Part shown: one piece after another, positions 57,015-64,000 of the stretch
Layout: each line of letters begins with the position of its first letter
How positions within the stretch are numbered: position 1 is the first letter of the stretch
Assembly: GCF_038592905.1 (NCBI RefSeq)
Contig: NZ_CP151943.1
Location: forward strand, 716,001 to 780,000
Source of the DNA: Neobacillus sp. FSL H8-0543
GTDB lineage: Bacteria; Bacillota; Bacilli; Bacillales; Cytobacillaceae
DNA: 64,000 nucleotides
Direction: 5' to 3'
The notes under the pieces: generated by a model
What the model was told of the DNA's origin: nothing
Database searches by the model: none
What the model saw: the letters and a program-made list of their open reading frames with translations, nothing else
Made by a program: the position numbers and the translations under genes

Positions 57015-58811
57015 ATGGGTATCAAAAAGGAAAGCATCAAGGTGTACGATATGACCTGTACATCTTGTGAGAAGCGCGTTGAAAGGACTGTAAGAAAATT
57101 AGATGGTGTCGTAAATGTCAAAGCCAGTTTTGCCGGTCAATTTGCTGATATTGAATTTGATGATAAGCAATGCAGTATTGACGAAATAAAAACAGCAATC
57201 CAAAGTGTAGGATACGGTACTGAAAAGTCTAAAGACTATAAGTTTATCGGAATTCTTTTCATAGTAGCTACTGTAGTATTACTCGGAATAAATACGGGAA
57301 GCTTTGATATGGAAGCAAAACTTAATAATGCTTCCTATGCTGTTTTATTTGTTATCGGTGTTATTACTTCTCTCCATTGTGTAGGTATGTGTGGGGGAAT
57401 CATGCTGTCACAAAGTATAGGTAAAGAGGGTAAAAATAAATTTGAAGCAATGAAACCCGCCATTTTATATAACCTCGGAAGAGTAATTGCTTATACATTA
57501 CTCGGCGGAATCATTGGTGCAATTGGCTCAGTTTTCGCACTTTCCCTAATGGCCAAAGCTGTTCTGCAGCTTTTTGCTGGGGTATTCATGATTATGATGG
57601 GCTTTAATATGTCAGGTTTTAAGGCCTTTAGAAAATTCCAAATTAAATTACCAAATGTAGCTTGTAAAGCGATGAGTAAACCTAGAGCACCGTTATTTGT
57701 CGGATTTCTTAATGGTCTAATGCCTTGTGGTCCTCTTCAAACGATGCAAATTTTTGCTTTAGGAACAGGCAGTGCTATAAGCGGTGCCTTGTCGATGTTT
57801 ATGTTTGCGATAGGCACTGTCCCGCTCATGCTAACGTTTGGAGCATTATCAAGTCTTTTAAGTAAGGGTTATACAAAGAAAATTCTTAAATTTAGCGGTG
57901 TCCTTATTATCGTTCTTGGACTTATTATGAGCAATAGGGGTTTGGCTCTAGCAGGAATGAACTTCAGCCCTATGGCCCTCATGGCAAGTGTTGGAGCATT
58001 TGGTGATGCTAATAGTCTAGGTTCTTCATCGAAAGCAACCAAGGCAACCATCAAAGATGGTGTACAGGTTTTAAATATGACTGCAAAGGTGAGTGGCTAC
58101 ACGCCAAATACGCTATATGTACAAAAAGGTATGCCTGTTCAGTGGGTAGTGGATGGAGAAGAAATTACTGGCTGTAATAATTCCATCGTTATTCCAGCAC
58201 TGAACTTACAGCAAAAACTTCAAAGTGGAAATAACTTAATCGAATTTACACCTGGCAATGAGGATCTTAACTTTAGCTGTTGGATGGGTATGAAACGAGG
58301 GATCATAAAGGTTGTTGAAGATCTCGAGTCTATTACCGCTTCAAGCAGTGATGGAACAGGGCTGGATACTGCAGTTAGTTCTCCACAGGAAGTAACTGCT
58401 CCATCAGAGCCTAGTATTTATGGAGATGATATCAGCAAGGTACCCGCAGATAGACTAATCAAAAAAGTACAAGCTGCAAATAATGAGCAAACTATTTCAA
58501 TAAAGGGAATTGGTTACGAATTAGACCCGCTTATAATAATCCTTAATACAGGAATGAATACAAGGGTATCTTTAGACCTATCCTCGTTTGACAATCCTGA
58601 TGGAGACTTTTTGATCATGAATGCAGATACAATGGAAATCGTCATGGAGTTTAACGGTACAAAGGGAATAGTTGATATTAATTTTACAATTAATAAAGCA
58701 GGCTCCTACGGTATTTATCTAAATGAGCAAGAATTAATAGGAATCATTGATGCTGTTGACGATATTAGCTCGATTAACGTTGAGGATGTTAAAAGTAAAT
58801 ACTTAAAATAA
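57015..58811 (+). CDS. HMA - SafE/DsbD-like transporter - cupredoxin fusion protein
   Basis: The 598-aa protein has an N-terminal heavy-metal-associated domain with TCTSCEK (Cys15, Cys18). A six-helix SafE (COG2836, DsbD-like) core follows (about 75-310), with HCVGMCGG (Cys122, Cys126) and GLMPCGP (Cys238). Next is an outer cupredoxin-like domain (about 345-435) with ITGCNNSI (Cys387) and FSCWMGM (Cys422, Met424, Met426). A second, Cys-poor beta domain (about 470-598) lies after a Ser/Glu linker. The layout suggests passing Cu(I) or electrons from cytoplasm to surface. It is divergent from yqhO and convergent with the histidine kinase. Precise role not established. Confidence 0.82.
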   Translation: MGIKKESIKVYDMTCTSCEKRVERTVRKLDGVVNVKASFAGQFADIEFDDKQCSIDEIKTAIQSVGYGTEKSKDYKFIGILFIVATVVLLGINTGSFDMEAKLNNASYAVLFVIGVITSLHCVGMCGGIMLSQSIGKEGKNKFEAMKPAILYNLGRVIAYTLLGGIIGAIGSVFALSLMAKAVLQLFAGVFMIMMGFNMSGFKAFRKFQIKLPNVACKAMSKPRAPLFVGFLNGLMPCGPLQTMQIFALGTGSAISGALSMFMFAIGTVPLMLTFGALSSLLSKGYTKKILKFSGVLIIVLGLIMSNRGLALAGMNFSPMALMASVGAFGDANSLGSSSKATKATIKDGVQVLNMTAKVSGYTPNTLYVQKGMPVQWVVDGEEITGCNNSIVIPALNLQQKLQSGNNLIEFTPGNEDLNFSCWMGMKRGIIKVVEDLESITASSSDGTGLDTAVSSPQEVTAPSEPSIYGDDISKVPADRLIKKVQAANNEQTISIKGIGYELDPLIIILNTGMNTRVSLDLSSFDNPDGDFLIMNADTMEIVMEFNGTKGIVDINFTINKAGSYGIYLNEQELIGIIDAVDDISSINVEDVKSKYLK

Positions 58812-58847
58812 AGTAATAAGTGAATTTATCATCCCAAAAGTAAAAAT

Positions 58848-58883
58848 ATGGCGATACCTCCAAATTTATTTGGGTATCGCCAT
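58848..58883. terminator. terminator between the SafE fusion and the kinase gene
   Basis: ATGGCGATACC pairs with GGTATCGCCAT with an inner CCAAAT/ATTTGG extension. The T-run is better on the minus strand (ATTTTTAC). Confidence 0.82.
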
Positions 58884-58895
58884 CATAAATTAATT

Positions 58896-60263
58896 TTATC
58901 TAATAAAATAAATCTTAACCGTAGTTCCTTCTCCTTCTTTGCTGACAACATCCACACTCGCATTATGAAGTTGTAATATATTTTTGACAATCGTCAATCC
59001 AATACCATTTCCATCAATTTGCTGCCTGCTCTTATCTCCTCTGTATAACCTTTCAAATATATATGGTAGATCTTCTTGTTTAATTCCTATTCCATTGTCA
59101 CTAATTTCTACTATAATATTTTTACTAGTTTCATATAACTTAATCAGTACTTTTCCATTTGTTTCAGTAAATTTAAGTGCATTGGAAATGACATTAATGA
59201 ATACCTGCTTTAATTTATCTTTATCTCCATTAATACGATATTTATCTTCAATTGGCTGTATAAAGTAATCAATTATTATTTGCTTATTTTCAGCTATCCT
59301 GTAAAAATCTCTGCATATGCCAGTAATAAATTCATCTAGCAGAATCTCTTGATAATTAAGTGTTATACTTTCATCTTCAAATTCTTTTAATACATTTAGA
59401 TTATTTATTAATTTGCCAAACCTAATGACTTCTTGATTAAGATAAACTAAAGTCTCTTGTGTAACCGGTAAAACACCATCAATCATTGCTTCCAGATTAT
59501 TTTGGAGTACATTTAAGGGAGTTCTAATTTCATGAGAAATGTCTGAGACTAACCTTTTTCTAAGGGTATCTTGATTCTTTAATTTTCTGGCTAAAATATT
59601 TACACTTATTCTTAAATCTTCAAGTTCTTCAATATTACTCTTTATATTGGATTTCGCCTCAAAGTCCCCTTTGGAAAGGCGCACAGACATCTTTGCTGCT
59701 TCCCGAATCGGATTAGAAAACTGTTTAGAAAAATAAAGACTTAAAAAAGTTATAATAATGAGTGTTAATATGCCACTAGCAACGATGCTTTTAATTATCG
59801 ATCCTTTAAAATTTATATCCTCTTCAGACATAAGCACAGAGGAATACTGTCCAATATCAACATAACCAACTACTCTATTATCTAATTCTATTTCATACGT
59901 CTTAGAGGTATATACACCGTTGTCTGTTGCGGACATTTCTCCAATGTGCATCTGATTTTCTAAATCCGTTGGATCCATTCCCCATACAGGTATTCTATTA
60001 CTGTCCATAAGTGTCAAACAATAATTCCCCATATATGCCTCGTGCATCAATTCTACTCCAGAGGTTTCTGTCCATTTTCCTTCTCTTTTATATACTTCTA
60101 CAAAGTGGCCAACAATTCTTTCGTATCTTTTGTTCTGAATATCAACCATATAGTGATTGAATTTATACGTAACGGTTATATTTACGAATAATATTACAAG
60201 GAGAATTGTTGCAATCGCACACGAAACAAATAATAAACTTAATCTTCTGCTGATGGTTTGCAA
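58896..60263 (-). CDS. sensor histidine kinase, probable copper-responsive
   Basis: The 455-aa kinase has two membrane helices (about 10-32 and 156-178) flanking an extracytoplasmic sensor of about 120 residues. HAMP, the phospho-acceptor H244 in SDISHEIRTPL, and an ATPase domain with NVISNALKFT, DNGIGI and GNGIGLTI follow. It starts one base after the regulator stop, so they form a pair. Metal sensing is inferred from the copper genes on both sides; the sensor domain has no obvious Cys/His cluster. Confidence 0.9.
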   Translation of the reverse strand: MQTISRRLSLLFVSCAIATILLVILFVNITVTYKFNHYMVDIQNKRYERIVGHFVEVYKREGKWTETSGVELMHEAYMGNYCLTLMDSNRIPVWGMDPTDLENQMHIGEMSATDNGVYTSKTYEIELDNRVVGYVDIGQYSSVLMSEEDINFKGSIIKSIVASGILTLIIITFLSLYFSKQFSNPIREAAKMSVRLSKGDFEAKSNIKSNIEELEDLRISVNILARKLKNQDTLRKRLVSDISHEIRTPLNVLQNNLEAMIDGVLPVTQETLVYLNQEVIRFGKLINNLNVLKEFEDESITLNYQEILLDEFITGICRDFYRIAENKQIIIDYFIQPIEDKYRINGDKDKLKQVFINVISNALKFTETNGKVLIKLYETSKNIIVEISDNGIGIKQEDLPYIFERLYRGDKSRQQIDGNGIGLTIVKNILQLHNASVDVVSKEGEGTTVKIYFIR

Positions 60264-60950
60264 TTACCCCTCACCGCCAAATTTATAGCCTGCTTTCATT
60301 ACAGTAACAATATATTTGGGATTCTTCGTGTCCTTTTCTATCTTCTTACGTATATTTTTTATGTGCACATCGATTGTCCGATCATACCCTCTAAAATCGG
60401 CTCCAAATATTTTGTCTATTAGCTGTTCTCTAGATAATACTTTTCCCTTATTTGCAACAAGGGTGCAAAAAATATCTAACTCATTTGGTGTAAAAGGAAT
60501 CTCTTCGTTTTGAATTTTCACAGACCTTTTATCACAATCAATGACCATATTTCCGTCATCTAGCAATATACTTGATGATGGGAATTTTGCATCTAACCTT
60601 CTGAAGAGGGCATTTACTCTGGCCGTCAGCTCACGAGGACTAAAGGGTTTGATTAGATATTCATCTGCACCAAGGTTTAAACCATCTATCCTGTCGTTTA
60701 AAGACCCCTTTGCTGTTAGCATAAATATATGAACATCAGATTTTTGACGCATGATTTTGCATACTTCTTCACCGCTAATATCGGGGAGCATCAAATCTAG
60801 TATTACTAGTTTAATATTTTCTTTATTAAAAATTTCTATTCCTTTTAGTCCAGTGGCGGCACACTGAACGTGATATCCTTCCTTTTCCAAATAGCCTTTT
60901 ATAACCACCGATACGCTTTCTTCATCCTCAATTATTAAAATATTGTTCAT
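60264..60950 (-). CDS. OmpR-family response regulator
   Basis: The 228-aa protein has a receiver domain (acidic pair IIEDEES, phospho-Asp in VILDLMLPDISG, Lys in LIKPFSPREL). Its C-terminal winged helix has GYDRTIDVHIKNIRKKIE. The ATG at 60950 with AGGGTGAG is chosen over the GTG three codons upstream. It is cognate to the kinase encoded next. Likely targets are the tandem TCTACA repeats before the SafE fusion gene. Confidence 0.92.
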   Translation of the reverse strand: MNNILIIEDEESVSVVIKGYLEKEGYHVQCAATGLKGIEIFNKENIKLVILDLMLPDISGEEVCKIMRQKSDVHIFMLTAKGSLNDRIDGLNLGADEYLIKPFSPRELTARVNALFRRLDAKFPSSSILLDDGNMVIDCDKRSVKIQNEEIPFTPNELDIFCTLVANKGKVLSREQLIDKIFGADFRGYDRTIDVHIKNIRKKIEKDTKNPKYIVTVMKAGYKFGGEG

Positions 60951-60979
60951 ATAGCTCACCCTACCTATTAAAATTTTAG

Positions 60980-61160
60980 CTTTGTAAACTTGGCTGTTGC
61001 TTTCCGCTCCAGGCGCTTCGCTTTCCGCGGGCGTGCCGGGGAGCCTCCTCAGCGCTAAAGCGCCTGTGGGGTCTCCCCAGCCCCGTACTCCCGCAGGAGT
61101 CTCGCGCCTTCCGCTCCAATCAACAGTGTTTTAATATTAATAATGGTCTTTAACAGGCCT
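60980..61160. repeat. palindromic GC-rich dispersed repeat, copy 2 (inverted)
   Basis: Read on the minus strand it shows CTGTTGATTGGAGCGGAAGG, then CGAGACTCCTGCGGGA, GACCCCACAGGCGC and GAGGAGGCTCCC. These are the same core blocks as the copy at 29992-30177 on the plus strand. Left-end AGGCCTGTTAAAGA is similar to the other copy. It fills most of the 334-bp gap between copA and the regulator gene. Confidence 0.85.
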
Positions 61161-61225
61161 AAATTTTAATAATTTTTTGTTACTCTTAGAATAAGTATAC
61201 TAGGTATCGATAGTGTCAAAATAGA

Positions 61226-61253
61226 AAAGGCTGACAATTATGTGTCAGCCTTT
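61226..61253 (-). terminator. terminator downstream of copA
   Basis: AAAGGCTGACA and TGTCAGCCTTT form a perfect 11-bp stem, followed on the minus strand by TCTATTTTG. Confidence 0.8.
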
Positions 61254-61284
61254 GATCAATCTAATTTTACTTTTTTATATCTTA

Positions 61285-63699
61285 TTACAATTTTACTTTT
61301 TGCAATCGTAAGGCGTTGAGGACAACTGAAACTGAACTGAAGGCCATTGCTGCACCTGCAAGCCATGGTGCTAGCAAGCCAAGTGCTGCGACTGGAATTC
61401 CTAGTGTATTATACGCCAGTGCCCAGAATAGATTTTGCTTAATATTGGTAATGGTTTTTTTACTCATAAAGATGGCATCCGCAATACTATTTAAGTCCCC
61501 GCGAATTAAGGTAATATCAGCGGCTTCCATCGCAACATCCGTTCCCGTACCGATGGCCATTCCAATATCAGCAATCGCAAGGGCAGGTGCATCATTAATT
61601 CCATCACCAACCATGGCCACTTTCTTCCCTTGTGACTGCAGTTTCTTGATTTCATCTGCCTTACCCTCTGGAAGAACTTCGGCAATTACATGGTCAATAC
61701 CTGCTTGTGCCGCAATTGCTCTGGCAGTTTGCTGATTATCACCGGTAATCATAATGACATCTAGCCCCATATCTTTTAGGCGGCTTATCGCAGTCCTTGA
61801 AGTTTCCTTAATGGTGTCAGCAACAGCAACCGTACCTGCATATTGACCATTTATGGCAGCAAGCATGGCTGTTTTTCCTGCCTTTTCTAGTTCATTCATC
61901 TTCTCAAGGGCATTAGTAACTGACACATTATTGATAGTCATTAGTTTTCTTGTTCCAACTAATACTTCTTTTCCATCTACAATCGCTTTGATTCCAAAAC
62001 CAGGTAAGGCTTCAAACTCAGAAACATCTTTTAGCGCAATCCCTTTATCTTTAATTCCTTGGACGATTGCTTGTGCAAGCGGATGTTCTGATTGCTTTTC
62101 CGCAGAACCGACCAAGGATAAAAAGTCTTTTTCCTGTAATTGATCTGTGAAAACATCAGTTAATACTGGTTTTCCATTTGTAACCGTACCCGTTTTATCT
62201 AAAACAACAGTCGAGATCCGGTGAGTCATTTCCAAATGTTCGCCGCCTTTAAACAGAATTCCATATTCAGCAGCGCGGCCAGATCCAGCCATGATAGAGG
62301 TTGGTGTCGCTAGACCTAACGCACACGGGCAGGCAATAACTAACACAGCGATTAATTTTTCAAGCGCCTCTGCAAAATCTCCAGGGGCTGCCCATACATA
62401 CCAAATAATAAAGGCTAGGACAGCGAGGCCGACAACAATTGGGACAAACACGCCGGAAATTTTATCAGCAAGACGCTGAATCGGAGCTTTCGACCCCTGT
62501 GCTTCTTCAACCACTTTAATAATTTGCGCTAATGCAGTATCCCTGCCTACCTTTTTGGCTTCCACTTTTATAAACCCATTTTTGTTAAGTGTCGCACCAA
62601 TTACTTCATCGCCAATGCTTTTATCAATCGGAACACTTTCACCTGTAAGCATTGACTCATCAATCGCGGAACGTCCCTCAATTATTTTTCCATCCACTGG
62701 AATCTTCTCGCCAGGCTTAATATAAAGGATATCACCAACGACTACTTCTTCGAGCGGAATTTCTTGCTCAACACCCTCTCTTTCAACTGTGGCAGTCTTG
62801 GCCTGAAGTCCCATTAACTTTTTAATGGCTTCCGAGGAACGTCCTTTTGCCTTTGCTTCAAAGAGTTTACCTAAGATAATTAACGTAATAAGGACAGCAC
62901 TTGTTTCATAATAAAGCTCGACAGTATGCGTACTCGTCATTGAAAGTGACATAAATGATAAGTATAGACTGTAAAAATATGCTGCCGATGTACCTAAAGC
63001 GACGAGTACATCCATATTCGCACTTTTATTTTTTAATGCCTTATAGGCGCCGATATAAAACTGGCTACCAATAATAAACTGAACAGGTGTAGCAAGGGCT
63101 AACTGTACCCAAGGATTCATAAACATTTCCGGTACCCAAATAAATGAAGTAAATGTAAAGTGGCCAACCATTGCCCATAATAATGGAATAGAAAGAATAG
63201 CAGAAATGATAAACTTCTTCGTTTGTTTTGCAATTTCCTTTTGGCGATAGTCACTTGTGTCTTTTTCATTCTCTTTTACATGTGCTCCATAACCTAAGCC
63301 TTCCACTTTTTTAATAATTTCCCCAGTAGATAAGGCGGCACCATTATACTCGACTGTAGCTGTCTCAAGGGCCAAATTGACATTAGCCTTTACGACACCG
63401 TCTAGCTTATTTAAGCCTTTTTCAATCCTGGCCGAACAGGCTGCACAGGTCATTCCAGTAATAGCAAAATCAGCCTTTTCCGTTACAACCTCATATCCTA
63501 AATCCTTGATTTTCTTTTCAATATCTTCAATTTTAATTTGTGCAGGATCGTACTTAATGGCAGACTTTTCTAATGCAAGATTAACGGTCGCAGTCTCCAC
63601 TCCCGCTAATTTATTTAAACTCTTTTCAATTCTAGTTGAGCATGCTGCACAGGTCATGCCTGAGATTTGTAAGTTTGTTTCTTTTAAGCTTTGACTCAT
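61285..63699 (-). CDS. copA: copper-exporting P1B-type ATPase CopA
   Basis: The 804-aa P-type ATPase has two N-terminal HMA domains ([10 protein letters not shown] and [10 protein letters not shown]) and eight membrane helices with the metal-binding CPC in [13 protein letters not shown]. It also has phosphorylation site DKTGT, SEHPLA and GDGINDAPA. It pumps Cu(I) out of the cytoplasm, receiving it from CopZ. The ATG at 63699 is nine bases from GGGGAG; a TTG three codons upstream is too close. A CsoR-like operator lies just upstream. Confidence 0.96.
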   Translation of the reverse strand: MSQSLKETNLQISGMTCAACSTRIEKSLNKLAGVETATVNLALEKSAIKYDPAQIKIEDIEKKIKDLGYEVVTEKADFAITGMTCAACSARIEKGLNKLDGVVKANVNLALETATVEYNGAALSTGEIIKKVEGLGYGAHVKENEKDTSDYRQKEIAKQTKKFIISAILSIPLLWAMVGHFTFTSFIWVPEMFMNPWVQLALATPVQFIIGSQFYIGAYKALKNKSANMDVLVALGTSAAYFYSLYLSFMSLSMTSTHTVELYYETSAVLITLIILGKLFEAKAKGRSSEAIKKLMGLQAKTATVEREGVEQEIPLEEVVVGDILYIKPGEKIPVDGKIIEGRSAIDESMLTGESVPIDKSIGDEVIGATLNKNGFIKVEAKKVGRDTALAQIIKVVEEAQGSKAPIQRLADKISGVFVPIVVGLAVLAFIIWYVWAAPGDFAEALEKLIAVLVIACPCALGLATPTSIMAGSGRAAEYGILFKGGEHLEMTHRISTVVLDKTGTVTNGKPVLTDVFTDQLQEKDFLSLVGSAEKQSEHPLAQAIVQGIKDKGIALKDVSEFEALPGFGIKAIVDGKEVLVGTRKLMTINNVSVTNALEKMNELEKAGKTAMLAAINGQYAGTVAVADTIKETSRTAISRLKDMGLDVIMITGDNQQTARAIAAQAGIDHVIAEVLPEGKADEIKKLQSQGKKVAMVGDGINDAPALAIADIGMAIGTGTDVAMEAADITLIRGDLNSIADAIFMSKKTITNIKQNLFWALAYNTLGIPVAALGLLAPWLAGAAMAFSSVSVVLNALRLQKVKL

Positions 63700-63714
63700 A
63701 AAAGCCAACTCCCC

Positions 63715-63731
63715 ATACCCTATGAGGGTAT
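63715..63731. promoter_or_regulatory. CsoR-like copper operator upstream of copA
   Basis: ATACCC-TATGA-GGGTAT is a palindrome that matches the TACCC/GGGTA core of copper-sensing CsoR operators. It lies between copZ and copA, giving copA its own copper-inducible control. Confidence 0.7.
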
Positions 63732-63741
63732 ATATTTTTGT

Positions 63742-63769
63742 AAAAAGAACGTGCTAATAATTAGCACGT
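63742..63769 (-). terminator. terminator after copZ
   Basis: ACGTGCTAA and TTAGCACGT form a perfect stem, followed on the minus strand by TCTTTTT. It separates copZ from copA. Confidence 0.75.
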
Positions 63770-63782
63770 ATCAATTTTATTT

Positions 63783-63989
63783 TTACACTACGTCGTAACC
63801 TTGGTCATCAATTGTTTCTTTGATTTTATCTAATGTTACTTCTTGGTTGTTAAACTCAACTTCGACAGTATTAGCTTTTAAATTTACTTCGACAGAGCTA
63901 ACTCCGTTTAGTGTGCCCACACTTCCTTTTACCGCCTTCACACAATGATCACAAGACATACCTTGAACATTTAATGTTACTTTTTCCAT
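63783..63989 (-). CDS. copZ: copper chaperone CopZ
   Basis: The 68-aa HMA-fold protein has the Cu(I) site GMSCDHC near the N-terminus and QGYDV at the end, as in Bacillus CopZ. It hands Cu(I) to the HMA domains of CopA. The usual upstream gene csoR would lie just outside the window. Confidence 0.94.
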   Translation of the reverse strand: MEKVTLNVQGMSCDHCVKAVKGSVGTLNGVSSVEVNLKANTVEVEFNNQEVTLDKIKETIDDQGYDVV

Positions 63990-64000
63990 GAATAAACACC

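Noticed and set aside
57015..64000. Copper block as an integrated element
   Set aside because: No integrase, transposase, attachment repeats or tRNA junction was seen; horizontal origin cannot be supported from the sequence alone.

Overview
The window is an AT-rich chromosomal segment of an endospore-forming member of the Bacillaceae. The gene order yqjA-artRQP-brxB-bkd operon-bkdR-yqzF-yqiK-spo0A-spoIVB-recN-ahrC-yqxC-dxs-ispA-xseBA-folD-nusB-yqhY-accCB-spoIIIA-efp-yqhT-yqhR-yqhP-yqhO follows the Bacillus subtilis backbone. A Neobacillus-like species is a reasonable guess, but the sequence alone does not prove it. Almost everything is on the minus strand.

Layout. (1) 1-5.2 kb: truncated methylmalonyl-CoA epimerase, the Prli42 miniprotein, an L,D-transpeptidase, YqjA, an arginine-type ABC importer and bacilliredoxin BrxB. 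(2) 5.2-10.4 kb: the B12-dependent methylmalonyl-CoA mutase set (mutA, mutB, meaB), placed next to the bkd operon. (3) 10.5-20.8 kb: branched-chain keto-acid dehydrogenase with leucine dehydrogenase, Ptb and Buk, with a clear sigma-54 promoter and its activator BkdR. Together (2) and (3) take valine and isoleucine to acyl-CoAs, then either to ATP and fatty acids (Ptb/Buk) or by propionyl-CoA to succinyl-CoA. (4) 21-42 kb: sporulation, isoprenoid, nucleotide and fatty-acid housekeeping genes, ending with spoIIIAA-AH and a near-consensus sigma-E promoter. (5) 42.1-52.8 kb: an accessory block between spoIIIA and efp. It carries a complete System I (Ccm) cytochrome c maturation cluster (ccmE, F, I-like, A, B, C, D and a ccmG/resA-like thioredoxin). 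CcmE has Cys in place of the heme-binding His and there is no ccmH. The cluster also holds two unfamiliar Cys-free membrane-anchored proteins. Upstream are a rhodanese lipoprotein, a diheme cytochrome c and a PCYCGC lipoprotein gene. That last gene is interrupted by an in-frame UGA followed by a SECIS-like hairpin, so it is a strong candidate selenoprotein. (6) 52.9-56.8 kb: efp to yqhO backbone, with yqhV, aroQ and yqhQ not seen at their usual places. (7) 57-64 kb: a copper block with an HMA-SafE-cupredoxin fusion, a two-component system, CopA (CsoR-like operator) and CopZ.

The most interesting region is (5). It holds an unusual respiratory c-type cytochrome assembly system for a Gram-positive spore-former, next to a probable selenocysteine-containing redox lipoprotein co-transcribed with a diheme cytochrome c. 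Two copies of a palindromic GC-rich dispersed repeat (about 30.0 and 61.0 kb) lie in opposite orientation in intergenic gaps. No tRNA, rRNA, CRISPR array, transposase or prophage gene was seen.
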